From an uncultured Polycyclovorans sp. (GTDB taxonomy: Bacteria; Pseudomonadota; Gammaproteobacteria; Nevskiales; Nevskiaceae), in contig CAKZHZ010000107.1 of assembly GCA_936928855.1 (NCBI GenBank), forward strand, positions 1-43,052: a stretch of DNA of 43,052 nucleotides. Direction: 5' to 3'. The position numbers and the translations under genes are program-made. Positions 8,164-17,128 of the stretch are shown here, one piece after another; position 1 is the stretch's first letter, and the number at the start of each line of letters is the position of its first letter. The notes beneath the pieces are model-generated. The model ran no database searches. It was given only the letters and a program-made list of their open reading frames with translations, and was not told the origin of the DNA.

Positions 8164-9264
8164 CTACAACCGCATCGGCATGACGACGTAGCGGCTGCTG
8201 TCATCATCCGGCGCTTGGATCAACCCACTCGCATCGGCGTTGCGCAGGTCCATCACGAAATCGTCGCTGGTCAAGGCTCCGAGTGCATCGAGCAGATAAT
8301 TCACGTTGAACCCGATCTCCAACGGTGTACCGTCGTACTGGACTTCGAGTTCCTCTTCCGCTTCCTCGTGCTCCGGATTGTGCGTCTGCAGCACCAGTTT
8401 TCCGGTGGAAAGCGCCAGCTTCACACCTCGGAACTTCTCGTTGGACAGAATGGCGGTGCGGGCCAGGGCACGACGCACAGCATCCCGCGGGGCCTGCATC
8501 CGTTTGTCGCCGTTGTCGGGAACGACGCGTTCGTAGTCCGGAAAGCGCCCGTCGATCAGCTTGGTGGTCAGGCGAATGATGTCCAGGTCCACCTGCAACT
8601 GCCCGCTGCCGATCGTCAGGGCAACCGGATCGTCGCCGTTGCCCAGCAAACGCTGCAGCTCAAGAACGGCCTTGCGCGGCACGATAATCTGCTGGGCATC
8701 AGCAGCCCCGGTGGGACTGTTGAGATCGCTCAGCGCCAAACGGTGCCCGTCGGTTGCAACCGTCCGCAGTCGTTCGCCGGTAACTTCGAACAAGGTACCG
8801 TTGAGGTAGTAGCGAACATCCTGTTGCGCCATCGCAAACTGCGTTCGCTCGATGAGAACCTTGAGGCCGGCTTGCGGCACGCTGATGCGAGTCCCTTCAC
8901 TGAGAGTCCCCATGGCGGGAAACTCGTCCGGGCGAAGACAGGCCAGGGCATAGCGACTGCGTCCCGAACGCAGGGTGGCTTTCTCTCCGCTGATCTCGAG
9001 CGTCAGTTCAGCGCCTTCAGGAAGCCCACGACAGATGTCGTACAGCTTCCGCGCGGGAACGGTTGCCCGACCAGGCGTCAGGTTCTCGACTTGGGCCCGC
9101 GCCTGCAACTCGATCTCGAGATCCGTTCCGGTAACGACCAACTGGTCTTCCTGGAGTTCGAGCAGAAAGTTGGACAGGATCGGCAAAGTCTGCCGACGTT
9201 CCACCACGCCGATGACCGCAGACAGGGCCCCGAGCAGTTCGTTTCTCCCAACGTTCAGTTTCAT
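8164..9264 (-). CDS. dnaN: DNA polymerase III beta sliding clamp
   Basis: 366 residues, the family norm, starting MKLNVGRNELLGALSAVIGV and ending SRYVVMPMRL, the canonical clamp C-terminus. Three repeated clamp domains of roughly 120 residues can be traced. The dimer ring tethers polymerase III and other partners to DNA. It lies downstream of dnaA across a 233-bp gap that holds DnaA boxes and AT-rich sequence, and 22 bases upstream of recF. No irregularities are seen. Confidence 0.98.
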   Translation of the reverse strand: MKLNVGRNELLGALSAVIGVVERRQTLPILSNFLLELQEDQLVVTGTDLEIELQARAQVENLTPGRATVPARKLYDICRGLPEGAELTLEISGEKATLRSGRSRYALACLRPDEFPAMGTLSEGTRISVPQAGLKVLIERTQFAMAQQDVRYYLNGTLFEVTGERLRTVATDGHRLALSDLNSPTGAADAQQIIVPRKAVLELQRLLGNGDDPVALTIGSGQLQVDLDIIRLTTKLIDGRFPDYERVVPDNGDKRMQAPRDAVRRALARTAILSNEKFRGVKLALSTGKLVLQTHNPEHEEAEEELEVQYDGTPLEIGFNVNYLLDALGALTSDDFVMDLRNADASGLIQAPDDDSSRYVVMPMRL

Positions 9265-9497
9265 GGCGCTTACTCAAATCTGTATGTGTATAAAGACAAA
9301 ATACTTAGTAGTAGTCTGCCTGGTTTTGTGTGGATAATCTTTATTTATCTATTGAAAACAAAGCCTTGAATACAACCACGACGCGAGTGAGCCTGCGGGA
9401 AAGCCCCCGTGCCACCTGTGGGTAAGTCGTGGATCAATTCTGTCCACAGCTTGTGCACCTCGCTATCCACGGAACTGTCCCTAGGCATGTCCACAGC
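9265..9497. other. Probable oriC in the dnaN-dnaA intergenic region
   Basis: The 233-bp gap contains a perfect DnaA box TTATCCACA on the minus strand (9329-9337), a near-match TTACCCACA on the minus strand (9417-9425), and several further partial boxes (gTCCACA and TATCCACg types) in 9440-9495. An AT-rich tract, unusual in this GC-rich window, covers about 9280-9365 next to the boxes and could be the unwinding element. The dnaA-dnaN position and two parS sites nearby support an origin. GC skew could not be computed. Confidence 0.65.
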
Positions 9498-10859
9498 TTA
9501 GGCAAAGCCCAGCTGCCGATGCAGGATTTCATAATCCTCCCGGATCTTGGCGTCTTCGTTGCGCAACTCCGCAACCTTGCGGCAGGCATGCAGCACGGTT
9601 GTATGGTCCTTGCCAAACGCTTCACCAATCTCCGGGAGGCTATGTTGTGTGAGCTCCTTCGACAAGGCCATCGCGATCTGCCGGGGCCGCGCCAGCGAGC
9701 GGGTGCGCCGGGGTGAAGCCAGATCCGTAACGCGGATGTTGTAGTAGGTGGCCACCGTACGCTTGATGTTGTCGATGGTGACCATGCGCTCATAGGCCGC
9801 CAGCATGTCGCGCAGTGTGGCTCTGGCAAAGTCGACCGTGAGCGGTTCACCGCGCAGGCGGGCACTGGCGGAAAGGCGGTGCAAAGCACCCTCAAGTTCG
9901 CGCACGTTGGAGCGGATACGCTGGGCGACGAAGAACGCCACATCTTCTGGTAGCCGCATCCGCACCTGTTCGGACTTCGACAGCAGGATGGCGACTCGGG
10001 TCTCCAGATCCGGGGGCTCAACGGCGACGGCGAGCCCCCAGGTGAATCTCGATTTGAGCCGGTCATCGATGCCATCGACATCCTTGGGATAGCGGTCGCA
10101 GGTCAGAACGATCTGTTTGCGGCCATCGATCAGGGCATTGAAGGTGTGGAAAAACTCCTCCTGCGTCCGCTCCTTGTGGGCGAAGAAATGGATGTCATCG
10201 ATCAGCAGCGCATCGACGGAGCGGTAATAGAGCTTGAAGGTGTCCTGTTTGCCATGGCGGATCGCGGCGACCATCTGGTTCAGCCATTGCTCCGCGCCCA
10301 GGTAGGCGATGCGGGCATTCGGATTGGCGGCAAGAATGGTATTGCCGACCGCGTGCATCAGGTGGGTCTTGCCCAGGCCCGATTCGCCATAGATCAGCAG
10401 CGGGTTGTAGGCCGAACCCGGGGTCTCCACCACGTGCTGTGCCGCAGCGCGGGCCTGCGAATTGGATTTACCCTCGATAAAGCTAGAGAACGTGTAGCGG
10501 GGGTCCAGGCGGGCTTCATAGCCGGCCGGTGTGTCGTCTTCAGCCGGGGTCAGCAGGGTGGTGGGCGCGTCCGTTTCGCGCGCCAAGGGCAGATCGGCGC
10601 GCAACGCGCTTTCCGCCGCGCCCACGGCGAACTCGAGAACCGGCGGGGGCTCTGGCGCCACGGTTCGCAGCGCGCGTTCGATCGCGGGGAAGTACTCGGT
10701 GCGAACCTTGTCCAGCACGATGCGGTTCGGCGCCAGCAATTGCAGGCGGTCGCCAAGGTGAACGGCCTGAAGCGGTCGGATCCAGATGCTCAGGTCGCGT
10801 TCCTGCAGCTCGGCCTCGAGCCAGAGCACGCAGCGGCGCCAGAGTTCGTCGTTCGACAT
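9498..10859 (-). CDS. dnaA: Chromosomal replication initiator DnaA
   Basis: 453 residues from ATG 10859 (MSNDELWRRCVLWLEAE); a GTG three codons further upstream is less likely. Domain I is at the N-terminus, a variable linker at ~85-120, and the AAA+ domain starts near YTFSSFIEGKSN, with Walker A GESGLGKTHLMHAVG and Walker B ALLIDDIHFF. Domain IV ends with the DnaA-box-binding signature GEAFGKDHTTVLHACRKV. It binds DnaA boxes with ATP and opens the origin. A perfect DnaA box lies 79 bases upstream of the start, consistent with autoregulation. rpmE2 is divergent on the other side. Confidence 0.98.
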   Translation of the reverse strand: MSNDELWRRCVLWLEAELQERDLSIWIRPLQAVHLGDRLQLLAPNRIVLDKVRTEYFPAIERALRTVAPEPPPVLEFAVGAAESALRADLPLARETDAPTTLLTPAEDDTPAGYEARLDPRYTFSSFIEGKSNSQARAAAQHVVETPGSAYNPLLIYGESGLGKTHLMHAVGNTILAANPNARIAYLGAEQWLNQMVAAIRHGKQDTFKLYYRSVDALLIDDIHFFAHKERTQEEFFHTFNALIDGRKQIVLTCDRYPKDVDGIDDRLKSRFTWGLAVAVEPPDLETRVAILLSKSEQVRMRLPEDVAFFVAQRIRSNVRELEGALHRLSASARLRGEPLTVDFARATLRDMLAAYERMVTIDNIKRTVATYYNIRVTDLASPRRTRSLARPRQIAMALSKELTQHSLPEIGEAFGKDHTTVLHACRKVAELRNEDAKIREDYEILHRQLGFA

Positions 10860-10937
10860 GGGGTACACGGGTAGGTTGGGATGACAGGAAATCCCCGAGC
10901 GTCACCCGGCGGTGCAGTGTACGCTCGACCCATGAAG

Positions 10938-10946
10938 TTATCCACA
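10938..10946 (+). promoter_or_regulatory. DnaA box upstream of dnaA
   Basis: A perfect TTATCCACA sits in the 167-bp dnaA-rpmE2 divergent region. It probably lets DnaA repress its own promoter, or belongs to a second part of the origin. Confidence 0.65.
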
Positions 10947-11026
10947 GCCGTTTCCCCCCTTGCAGACGCCTCAGCGCTGCTGTAATCTCCGCGCCCCTTG
11001 TGTGTCGAGCAGCGACGGTTTTGCCC

Positions 11027-11269
11027 ATGAAAGACGGTATCCACCCCAAGTACGATTACGTGGTGTTCAAGGACGCGTCCGCGGACTTCACCTTCCGTGT
11101 GCGCTCGACCATGTCCAGCAAGGAAAAGATCACCTGGGAAGACGGACAGGAGTATCCGCTGATCAATCTGGATACGTCCTCCAAGTCGCACCCGTTCTAT
11201 ACCGGCAAGCGCACGGTGTCCGACACCGGCGGCCGTATCGACAAGTTCCGCAAGCGCTACGGCGGCTGA
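11027..11269 (+). CDS. rpmE2: 50S ribosomal protein L31 type B
   Basis: 80 residues beginning MKDGIHPKYDYVVFKDASAD and ending RIDKFRKRYGG, matching the type B L31 family, including SSKSHPFYTGK. It lacks the four zinc-binding cysteines of type A L31, so it is the zinc-independent form, which many bacteria use under zinc limitation. No clear Zur operator could be picked out upstream. It is divergent from dnaA and followed 21 bases later by a strong intrinsic terminator, so it appears to be monocistronic. Confidence 0.96.
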   Translation: MKDGIHPKYDYVVFKDASADFTFRVRSTMSSKEKITWEDGQEYPLINLDTSSKSHPFYTGKRTVSDTGGRIDKFRKRYGG

Positions 11270-11290
11270 GAACACGAAGCTGTAAACAGA

Positions 11291-11316
11291 AACCGGGCTT
11301 GATGCCCGGTTTTTTG
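11291..11316 (+). terminator. Intrinsic terminator of rpmE2
   Basis: Eight-pair stem AACCGGGC/GCCCGGTT with a five-base loop, running straight into a T tract. Confidence 0.9.
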
Positions 11317-11570
11317 TTGGTTGCCCCCGCAGTGCGGCACGCGCCTTGCTTCGTTGAGTGCGATTTACCCCGTCGCGATCGCGTATACGACCAGGGTTCA
11401 GTAGCGGCCGGTAGGCAAAAGTCGGTATCCTTCCGCGCGGTCGTGCTGCCGTTGATCAATGCGCCGACCGCAATACCGCATCACGATGGCTGCCGTTGAA
11501 CGGGCGCCGCACCGGTTTCGTGCGATTGCCGCAACGCCAGTCATCCCGCATGGACAAGAGGAAAACTGAA
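11317..11570 (+). other. rpmE2-gltA intergenic stretch
   Basis: This is the rest of the 301-base gap before gltA. I see a 10-bp palindrome CGCGATCGCG at 11374-11383 and a TATACG hexamer at 11384-11389 without a properly spaced -35, so the gltA promoter is not confidently located. An in-frame ATG at 11538 lies too far from family homology to be the gltA start. No other gene is seen. Confidence 0.4.
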
Positions 11571-12866
11571 ATGAGCAGCCCCACCTACAGCCTCGTTAAC
11601 GACGCCACCGGCGAGAAGATCGAACTCCCCGGCGTTTCCGGGACCCTGGGGCCCGTCGGGCTGGACGTGGGCAAGGTCTATGGCAAGACCGGCGTGTTCA
11701 CCTACGACCCTGGCTTCAGCTCCACCTGCTCGACGCAGTCTTCCATCACCTACATCGACGGTGATGAAGGGGTGCTGCTCTATCGTGGATTCCCGGTGGA
11801 CCAGTTGGCCCAGCATTGCTCGTTCATCGAGGTGGCCTATCTGATCCTGCACGGCGAGCTGCCCAACGCCCAGCAGCTTGAGGACTTCGATCAGAACATC
11901 CGCCGCCACACGATGATCAATGAATCCCTGAAGGGGTTCTTCAACGGGTTCCGCTACGACGCACACCCGATGGCGATGCTGACCGGCGTGGTGGGTTCGA
12001 TGTCGGCGTTCTACCACGACACCACCAACAACAAGGACCCGCGGCACCGCGAGATCTTCGCGCACCGCATGATCGCCAAGATTCCGACCATCGCAGCCGC
12101 TGCCTACAAGCGGTATGTCGGTCTGCCGTTCATGTACCCGCAGAACCATCTCGACTACTGCTCCAACCTGCTGCACATGATGTTCGCGGTGCCGGCCGAG
12201 CCCTACCATGTCGATCCGGTCGCGGCCAAGGCGCTGGATGTGCTGTTCATCCTGCATGCGGATCACGAACAGAATGCCTCCACCTCGACGGTGCGCATGG
12301 CCGGCTCCACCGGAACCAACCCCTACGCCGCCATCGCCTCCGGCATTGCCGCCCTGTGGGGCCCTGCCCACGGTGGCGCCAACGAGGCCGTGCTCAAGAT
12401 GTTGGGGGAAATCGGCGACGTGAAGCAGGTCCAGGGCTTCATGGACAAGGTCAAGGACAAGAACAGTGGTGTGCGCCTGATGGGCTTCGGTCACCGCGTG
12501 TACAAGAACTTCGATCCCCGCGCGACCATCATTCGCGAACAGTGCCACAAGGTGCTCAAGCATCTCGGCAAGGAAAATGATCCGCAGCTTGAGCTGGCGA
12601 TGAAGCTCGAAGAGATTGCGCTTTCCGATGACTACTTCCGTGAGCGCAAACTGTATCCGAACGTCGATTTCTACTCGGGCATCATCTACAAGGCGCTCGG
12701 TATCCCGGTGAACATGTTCACGCCGATGTTTGCGGTGGCCCGTACCGTGGGCTGGGTGGCGCACTGGATCGAGATGATCTCCGATCCCACCATGCGCATC
12801 GCCCGCCCGCGGCAGGTATACACCGGTGCCGCGCAGCGCGACGTGTCCCCCATCGCAAGTCGCTGA
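11571..12866 (+). CDS. gltA: Citrate synthase (type II, hexameric family)
   Basis: 431 residues from ATG 11571, which has a purine-rich leader (AAGAGGAAAACTGAA) and gives the normal N-terminus; upstream in-frame starts would add an unconserved extension. The enzyme condenses oxaloacetate with acetyl-CoA at entry to the TCA cycle. Catalytic residues are in ILHADHEQNASTST, GFGHRVYKNFDPRA (substrate-binding His and Arg) and NVDFYSGI (catalytic Asp). The N-terminal beta-rich domain typical of Gram-negative NADH-sensitive enzymes is present. A strong terminator follows. Confidence 0.97.
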   Translation: MSSPTYSLVNDATGEKIELPGVSGTLGPVGLDVGKVYGKTGVFTYDPGFSSTCSTQSSITYIDGDEGVLLYRGFPVDQLAQHCSFIEVAYLILHGELPNAQQLEDFDQNIRRHTMINESLKGFFNGFRYDAHPMAMLTGVVGSMSAFYHDTTNNKDPRHREIFAHRMIAKIPTIAAAAYKRYVGLPFMYPQNHLDYCSNLLHMMFAVPAEPYHVDPVAAKALDVLFILHADHEQNASTSTVRMAGSTGTNPYAAIASGIAALWGPAHGGANEAVLKMLGEIGDVKQVQGFMDKVKDKNSGVRLMGFGHRVYKNFDPRATIIREQCHKVLKHLGKENDPQLELAMKLEEIALSDDYFRERKLYPNVDFYSGIIYKALGIPVNMFTPMFAVARTVGWVAHWIEMISDPTMRIARPRQVYTGAAQRDVSPIASR

Positions 12867-12884
12867 ATCCCGACGGCTTGATCG

Positions 12885-12919
12885 AACCCGCTCCGGAAGG
12901 CCGCCGGAGCGGGTTTTTT
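12885..12919 (+). terminator. Intrinsic terminator of gltA
   Basis: Twelve-pair perfect stem AACCCGCTCCGG/CCGGAGCGGGTT with a seven-base loop, followed by a T run. Its end touches the stop of the convergent minus-strand gene. Confidence 0.92.
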
Positions 12920-13506
12920 CATGAGCCTTGCGCGTCGCGTAGTAGCGCCTCGACCTGAGTGCGGGCGAGTCGTCGCGCCGGCTTGCCGTCAACGGGGGAC
13001 AGCGGCGCCTGCCGTTGGCCGTCCACCGGGAAGATGGCGATATCGACACCTACCGGCCCGGCCTCCAACTGCACCAATGGGATCTCGGTGTCGCGCCCGC
13101 GACCATCGCGATACCGGCGCGCGCCCTCGCAGAACGGGATACCGCGATCCATGAGAAACATGTCCACCATTTCGGGCGGATCGGAGAACACGTGGAGTTG
13201 TACCCGGTGCTGCGGCGTGACGGCGCCTGTTACCGCACCTCCCACCATCCGGGGTTCGAACGTATCGAGCAGCCGCATGGCCTGTACGGCGGCTTCCCGC
13301 AACGCCCGCAGGTGCTGGTGGTAGGCGTCGCCGCCGAACAGCTGTTGATAGTCGATCACCGCAGCTTCGATGGCCACGTTGTCGGGTAATGGTGTGCCAG
13401 GGAGGCAGCCGAGTTGTTCGAAGGCGCGCAGTTTGGCAATCCGGTAGTCGGTGAGCTGTTGCTCACAGAACACCCGGGCGGCAGCTTCGACCAGTTCGGA
13501 GGCCAT
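12919..13506 (-). CDS. Conserved protein of unknown function downstream of PBP1A
   Basis: 195 residues, no signal peptide, no membrane segment. The N-terminal ~70 residues are helical and charged (RIAKLRAFEQLG), then comes the conserved-looking block FEPRMVGGAVTGAVTPQHRV followed by QLHVFSDPPEMVDMFLMDRGIPF, and a C-terminal block VGVDIAIFPVDGQRQAPLSP with DGKPARRL. I recall similar proteobacterial proteins, sometimes annotated as Mur-ligase-like, but no Mur ligase motif is visible and I do not support that name. The GG-turn and following acidic beta segment faintly recall a nucleotidyltransferase fold. It starts 12 bases after the PBP1A stop, so the two are probably co-transcribed. Confidence 0.75.
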   Translation of the reverse strand: MASELVEAAARVFCEQQLTDYRIAKLRAFEQLGCLPGTPLPDNVAIEAAVIDYQQLFGGDAYHQHLRALREAAVQAMRLLDTFEPRMVGGAVTGAVTPQHRVQLHVFSDPPEMVDMFLMDRGIPFCEGARRYRDGRGRDTEIPLVQLEAGPVGVDIAIFPVDGQRQAPLSPVDGKPARRLARTQVEALLRDAQGS

Positions 13507-13518
13507 GGCGGTGCTGTC

Positions 13519-15867
13519 CTAGAACAGGTCTCCAAGACCGTTGCCACCGCTGCCTGGGGTCGACAGCGGAAGGTCATCGCGTGTCGCATCGGGAATGTGG
13601 TCACTTTGCACATACTCGAAGCGGGCATCGGGATCGCCGGGACGAGCCAGCAAACCGGTTTCGGGATCGATGCGGACGCTCACCACTCCTGGCGGCGGCG
13701 GTGGCACAGCTTCCGGAACGTCCTTGAGCGCGACCCGGGCGTAATCCATCCAGATCGGTAACGCGGCGCGGCCACCCACCTCGCCGCGACCCAGTGGGCG
13801 CGGCTGATCGAAGCCGACCCAGGCCACTCCGACCCGGGCGTGGTTGAAGCCCGAAAACCAGGCATCGGTTTCATCGTTGGTGGTACCGGTCTTGCCGGAG
13901 ATGTCATTGCGCTCCAGTTGGCGAACCTTGGCTGCGGTGCCGCGGCGGGTCACGTCGCGCATCATGTCGGCTACCAGCCAGGTGGTGGTGGGACTGATCC
14001 GTTGTGCTGCAGCGCGAACATCCGGGGGAAGGTTGGCACGGACTTCCGGATCGTCACATTCCGCGCAGACCTCGACACGGGGCGGTGACCAGATGACGCC
14101 GCCGTTGAGGGTTTCGACACGTTCGATCAGTCGTGGCACCACCTCGTACCCCCCGTTGGCCAGCGTACCGTAGGCCTGTGCAAGCTCCATGGGGGTAAAC
14201 ACGGCGCTGCCGAGCGCCACCGTGAGATCACGCGGCAGGCGGGCGGCTGGCAGGCCGAAGGCATCCACTGTTTTCCGGGTCTGATCGAAGCCGATGGCAT
14301 CGAGCAAGCGGATCGAGACCAGGTTGCGGGAGTGCACCAGCGCCTCCCGCAGCCGGGTGGGACCGTAAAACTTGCCGCTGTAGTTCTGCGGACGCCAAGC
14401 CGATTCCAGGGCCGGGTCATCGAACACCACCGGGGCATCCAGCACCACAGAGGCAGGGGTATAGCCGGCTTCGAGTGCAGCGGCGTAAAGGAAGGGCTTG
14501 AAACCCGAGCCGGCCTGCCGTTGCGCCTGTACGACCCGGTTGAACTTGGCCGCGAAGAAGTCATAGCCACCCACCAATGCCCGGACGTCACCATTGCGGG
14601 GATCAAGCGCGACGAAGGCGGCCTGCGCTTCGGGGACTTGCGCCAGCCGCCACTGATCACCCACCCGACGAAGCCGGACGATCTCTCCCACCTTGAATGG
14701 GGCGGGTGCGTCCTTGCCGATCCATCGCCAGCCCGCGGCGGGGAGGGTCACCTCCCCATCCAGCGTGGTGAGTAGCGCCCGCTCGCTACTGAGGTCGGTG
14801 ACAACGGCCGGTACCAGCTCGGCCCAGGGAGCTTGCGCCATCAGCGCTGCCTGCCATTGGGACGGTGTCTGAAGGTCAACCGACTGACCGCTGCCATGCC
14901 AGCCGTGACGCTCCTCATAGGCCATCAAACCGTCGCGGACCGCCTTGACCGCAGCCGCCTGCTCGGCGGCGTCCAGGGTCGTGATCACGCGCAAACCATC
15001 GGTGTACGCGGCTTCACCGAAGCGTTCAAACACGATCGCCCGGGCCATTTCGACGGCGTAGTGGGCGTCCAGGTCCAACGTCGGCCGATACGGGCTGACC
15101 ACCATGGCTTCCGCGCGCGCGTCCTCGCGCGCGGCGCTGTCGATGAAGCCCGCGTCGGCCATGCGTCCCAGCACATAGTTGCGACGTTCCAGGGCTCGTT
15201 GCGGGTTGGCGATCGGGTTGTCGCGCGACGGTGCCTTGGGCAACCCGGCAAGCGTCGCCGCCTGGGCCAGGCTGAGCGCCTCCGGCGGAACGTTGAAATA
15301 GACGCGCGATGCTGCCCCGACGCCATAGGCGCGCTCGCCCAGAAAGATCTTGTTGAGATACAGCTCGAGGATCTCCTCCTTGCTGAGTTCGGCCTCAATG
15401 GCCTGGGCCAGCAGGATTTCGCGGAACTTGCGGGTGTAGGTCTTTTCGCTGCTGAGGAAGACGTTGCGGGCAAGTTGCATGGTGATGGTGCTGCCACCCT
15501 GCGCCTTCTGACCGGTCAGCGCGAGATTGAGCGCGGCACGCGCCAGCCCGAACAGATCGATGCCGCCGTGTGAAAAAAAGCGCTCATCCTCGGCGGCGAC
15601 AAAGGCCTCGACCAGATGCGGTGGCAGCTCCTCGTAGCGCATCAGCGCGCGACGCTCGGTGCCGAACTCACCGATGAGCTGGCCATCCCGGGTGTAGACC
15701 CGCAGTGGCTCGGACAACTGCAGTTCCCGCAGGCTTTCCACCGAGGGCAAGCCCGCGCGCACCTGTCGAACCGTGATCAGGGCGGCGATCAGTCCGATCA
15801 GCATCAGCCCCAGCACCACCAGGGCGAACAGGCCCCAGCCGCGGGTCAGCCGGATGCCACCGCTCAT
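13519..15867 (-). CDS. mrcA: Penicillin-binding protein 1A (bifunctional transglycosylase-transpeptidase)
   Basis: 782 residues. A short cytoplasmic start and one membrane anchor (about residues 10-32) are followed by the GT51 glycosyltransferase domain with the catalytic Glu motif VAAEDERFFSHGGID and GGSTITMQLARN. An OB-like insert with conserved FVALDPRNGDVRALVGG follows. The transpeptidase has SxxK in AGSGFKPF (near residue 454), SxN in VHSRNLVS (near 512) and KTG in DISGKTGTTND (near 657). It polymerises and cross-links peptidoglycan in the periplasm. It is divergent from pilM, the common gammaproteobacterial arrangement, and likely shares a transcript with the downstream unknown gene. 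Confidence 0.97.
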   Translation of the reverse strand: MSGGIRLTRGWGLFALVVLGLMLIGLIAALITVRQVRAGLPSVESLRELQLSEPLRVYTRDGQLIGEFGTERRALMRYEELPPHLVEAFVAAEDERFFSHGGIDLFGLARAALNLALTGQKAQGGSTITMQLARNVFLSSEKTYTRKFREILLAQAIEAELSKEEILELYLNKIFLGERAYGVGAASRVYFNVPPEALSLAQAATLAGLPKAPSRDNPIANPQRALERRNYVLGRMADAGFIDSAAREDARAEAMVVSPYRPTLDLDAHYAVEMARAIVFERFGEAAYTDGLRVITTLDAAEQAAAVKAVRDGLMAYEERHGWHGSGQSVDLQTPSQWQAALMAQAPWAELVPAVVTDLSSERALLTTLDGEVTLPAAGWRWIGKDAPAPFKVGEIVRLRRVGDQWRLAQVPEAQAAFVALDPRNGDVRALVGGYDFFAAKFNRVVQAQRQAGSGFKPFLYAAALEAGYTPASVVLDAPVVFDDPALESAWRPQNYSGKFYGPTRLREALVHSRNLVSIRLLDAIGFDQTRKTVDAFGLPAARLPRDLTVALGSAVFTPMELAQAYGTLANGGYEVVPRLIERVETLNGGVIWSPPRVEVCAECDDPEVRANLPPDVRAAAQRISPTTTWLVADMMRDVTRRGTAAKVRQLERNDISGKTGTTNDETDAWFSGFNHARVGVAWVGFDQPRPLGRGEVGGRAALPIWMDYARVALKDVPEAVPPPPPGVVSVRIDPETGLLARPGDPDARFEYVQSDHIPDATRDDLPLSTPGSGGNGLGDLF

Positions 15868-15943
15868 GAGTTGCGCGCCCCACAGTGGGACCGGGAAGGA
15901 ATCTTATGTTGTGGCATCAGGTATTTGCGAAACAAACTTCGAG

Positions 15944-15971
15944 TTGCATTGAAAAGCTGTTCGGCTATATT
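15944..15971 (+). promoter_or_regulatory. Sigma-70-type promoter of the pilM operon
   Basis: TTGCAT (15944-15949) and TATATT (15966-15971), 16 bases apart, lie 65 bases before the pilM start in the mrcA-pilM divergent gap. Confidence 0.55.
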
Positions 15972-16036
15972 ACGGTTCGCCGTGCTAAACGCCACTTGGG
16001 GCGGCACGGACCAGCAAAGGGTGCGCGAGGGGCGTC

Positions 16037-17125
16037 ATGTCCATCAAGCAGAAGCTGTTTGGCGGGGGAAGCGAGGCAATGCTCGGTCTGGACATCAGTT
16101 CCAGTGCCGTGAAACTCCTTGAGTTCGGCCGCAAGGGGACCGGTTTTGAGGTCTTGGCCTACGCGGTCGAACCGCTGCCGCCCAACGCTGTCGTCGACAA
16201 ACAGATCGCCGAACCGGAGGTGGTGGGCCAGGCCATTCAGCGCGCGGTCGCCAAGGCCGGCACGCGGACCAAGGGCGCGGCCGTGGCAGTGGCGGGGCCG
16301 GCGGTGATCACCAAGGTCGTCCAGATGTCGTCGTTCCTCAAGGAAGACGACATGGAAGAGCAGATCCGCGCGGAGGCCGACCAGTACATCCCCTACCCCA
16401 TCGAGGAAGTCAGTATCGATTTCCAGATCATGGGGCCGAGCGCCAGCGGCGGCGAAATGGTGGATGTGTTGCTGGCCGCATGCCGCAAGGAACAGGTGGA
16501 AAGTCGCTGTGCCGCCATCGCGGTGGGCGGACTCAAACCACGGGTGGTCGACATCGAGAGCTACGCGCTGGAGAGTGCCTGTCGCCTGCTCACGCATCAG
16601 ATGCCGCAGCACGGGCGTGACCAGACCGTGGCGATCATCGACATGGGAGCCAGCAGCACATCCATGCTGGTGCTGCACGACATGAAAACGGTCTACGCCC
16701 GCGATACCGCCTTCGGGGGCAAGCAGCTCACCGAGGACATCATGCGGACCTTCGGCATGTCCTACGAGGAGGCCGGGCGTGCCAAACGCGCCGGCAGCCT
16801 GCCGGAAACCTATGCCGCCGAGGTGCTGGAGCCGTTTCTCGCCGACATGACCCAGCAGATTGACCGCGGGCTTCAGTTCTTCTTTTCGGCGGCATCGCAG
16901 TACACCAGCGTCGACCAGCTGATCCTGGCCGGGGGCTGCGCGCAGATTCCCGATGTCGACCGTTTCATTGAGGGTCGCCTGCGCATCCCGACGGTGGTGG
17001 CGAAGCCGTTCTCCACGCTCACCGTGACCAGTCGCGCCAAGCCCAACGTCCTCGGTCGGGACGAAGCCTCCCTGCTGCTGGCGTCCGGTTTGGCGCTGCG
17101 CGCTTTCGATGACGAGGAGGCCTGA
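16037..17125 (+). CDS. pilM: Type IV pilus inner-membrane platform protein PilM
   Basis: 362 residues with an actin/FtsA-like fold. The phosphate-1 region is LGLDISSSAVKLLEFGR near residue 15-31, an IIDMGASSTSMLVL repeat lies near 200, and the adenosine region is LILAGGCAQIPDV near 295. PilM sits on the cytoplasmic face and binds the N-terminus of PilN, linking the motor side to the PilNOP alignment complex. It is first in pilMNOPQ, with three bases between its stop and pilN. Confidence 0.96.
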   Translation: MSIKQKLFGGGSEAMLGLDISSSAVKLLEFGRKGTGFEVLAYAVEPLPPNAVVDKQIAEPEVVGQAIQRAVAKAGTRTKGAAVAVAGPAVITKVVQMSSFLKEDDMEEQIRAEADQYIPYPIEEVSIDFQIMGPSASGGEMVDVLLAACRKEQVESRCAAIAVGGLKPRVVDIESYALESACRLLTHQMPQHGRDQTVAIIDMGASSTSMLVLHDMKTVYARDTAFGGKQLTEDIMRTFGMSYEEAGRAKRAGSLPETYAAEVLEPFLADMTQQIDRGLQFFFSAASQYTSVDQLILAGGCAQIPDVDRFIEGRLRIPTVVAKPFSTLTVTSRAKPNVLGRDEASLLLASGLALRAFDDEEA

Positions 17126-17128
17126 GCC

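Noticed and set aside
11354..11389. Sigma-70 promoter before gltA (TTTACC or TTGAGT with TATACG)
   Set aside because: Spacings are 14 and 24 bases, outside the workable range.
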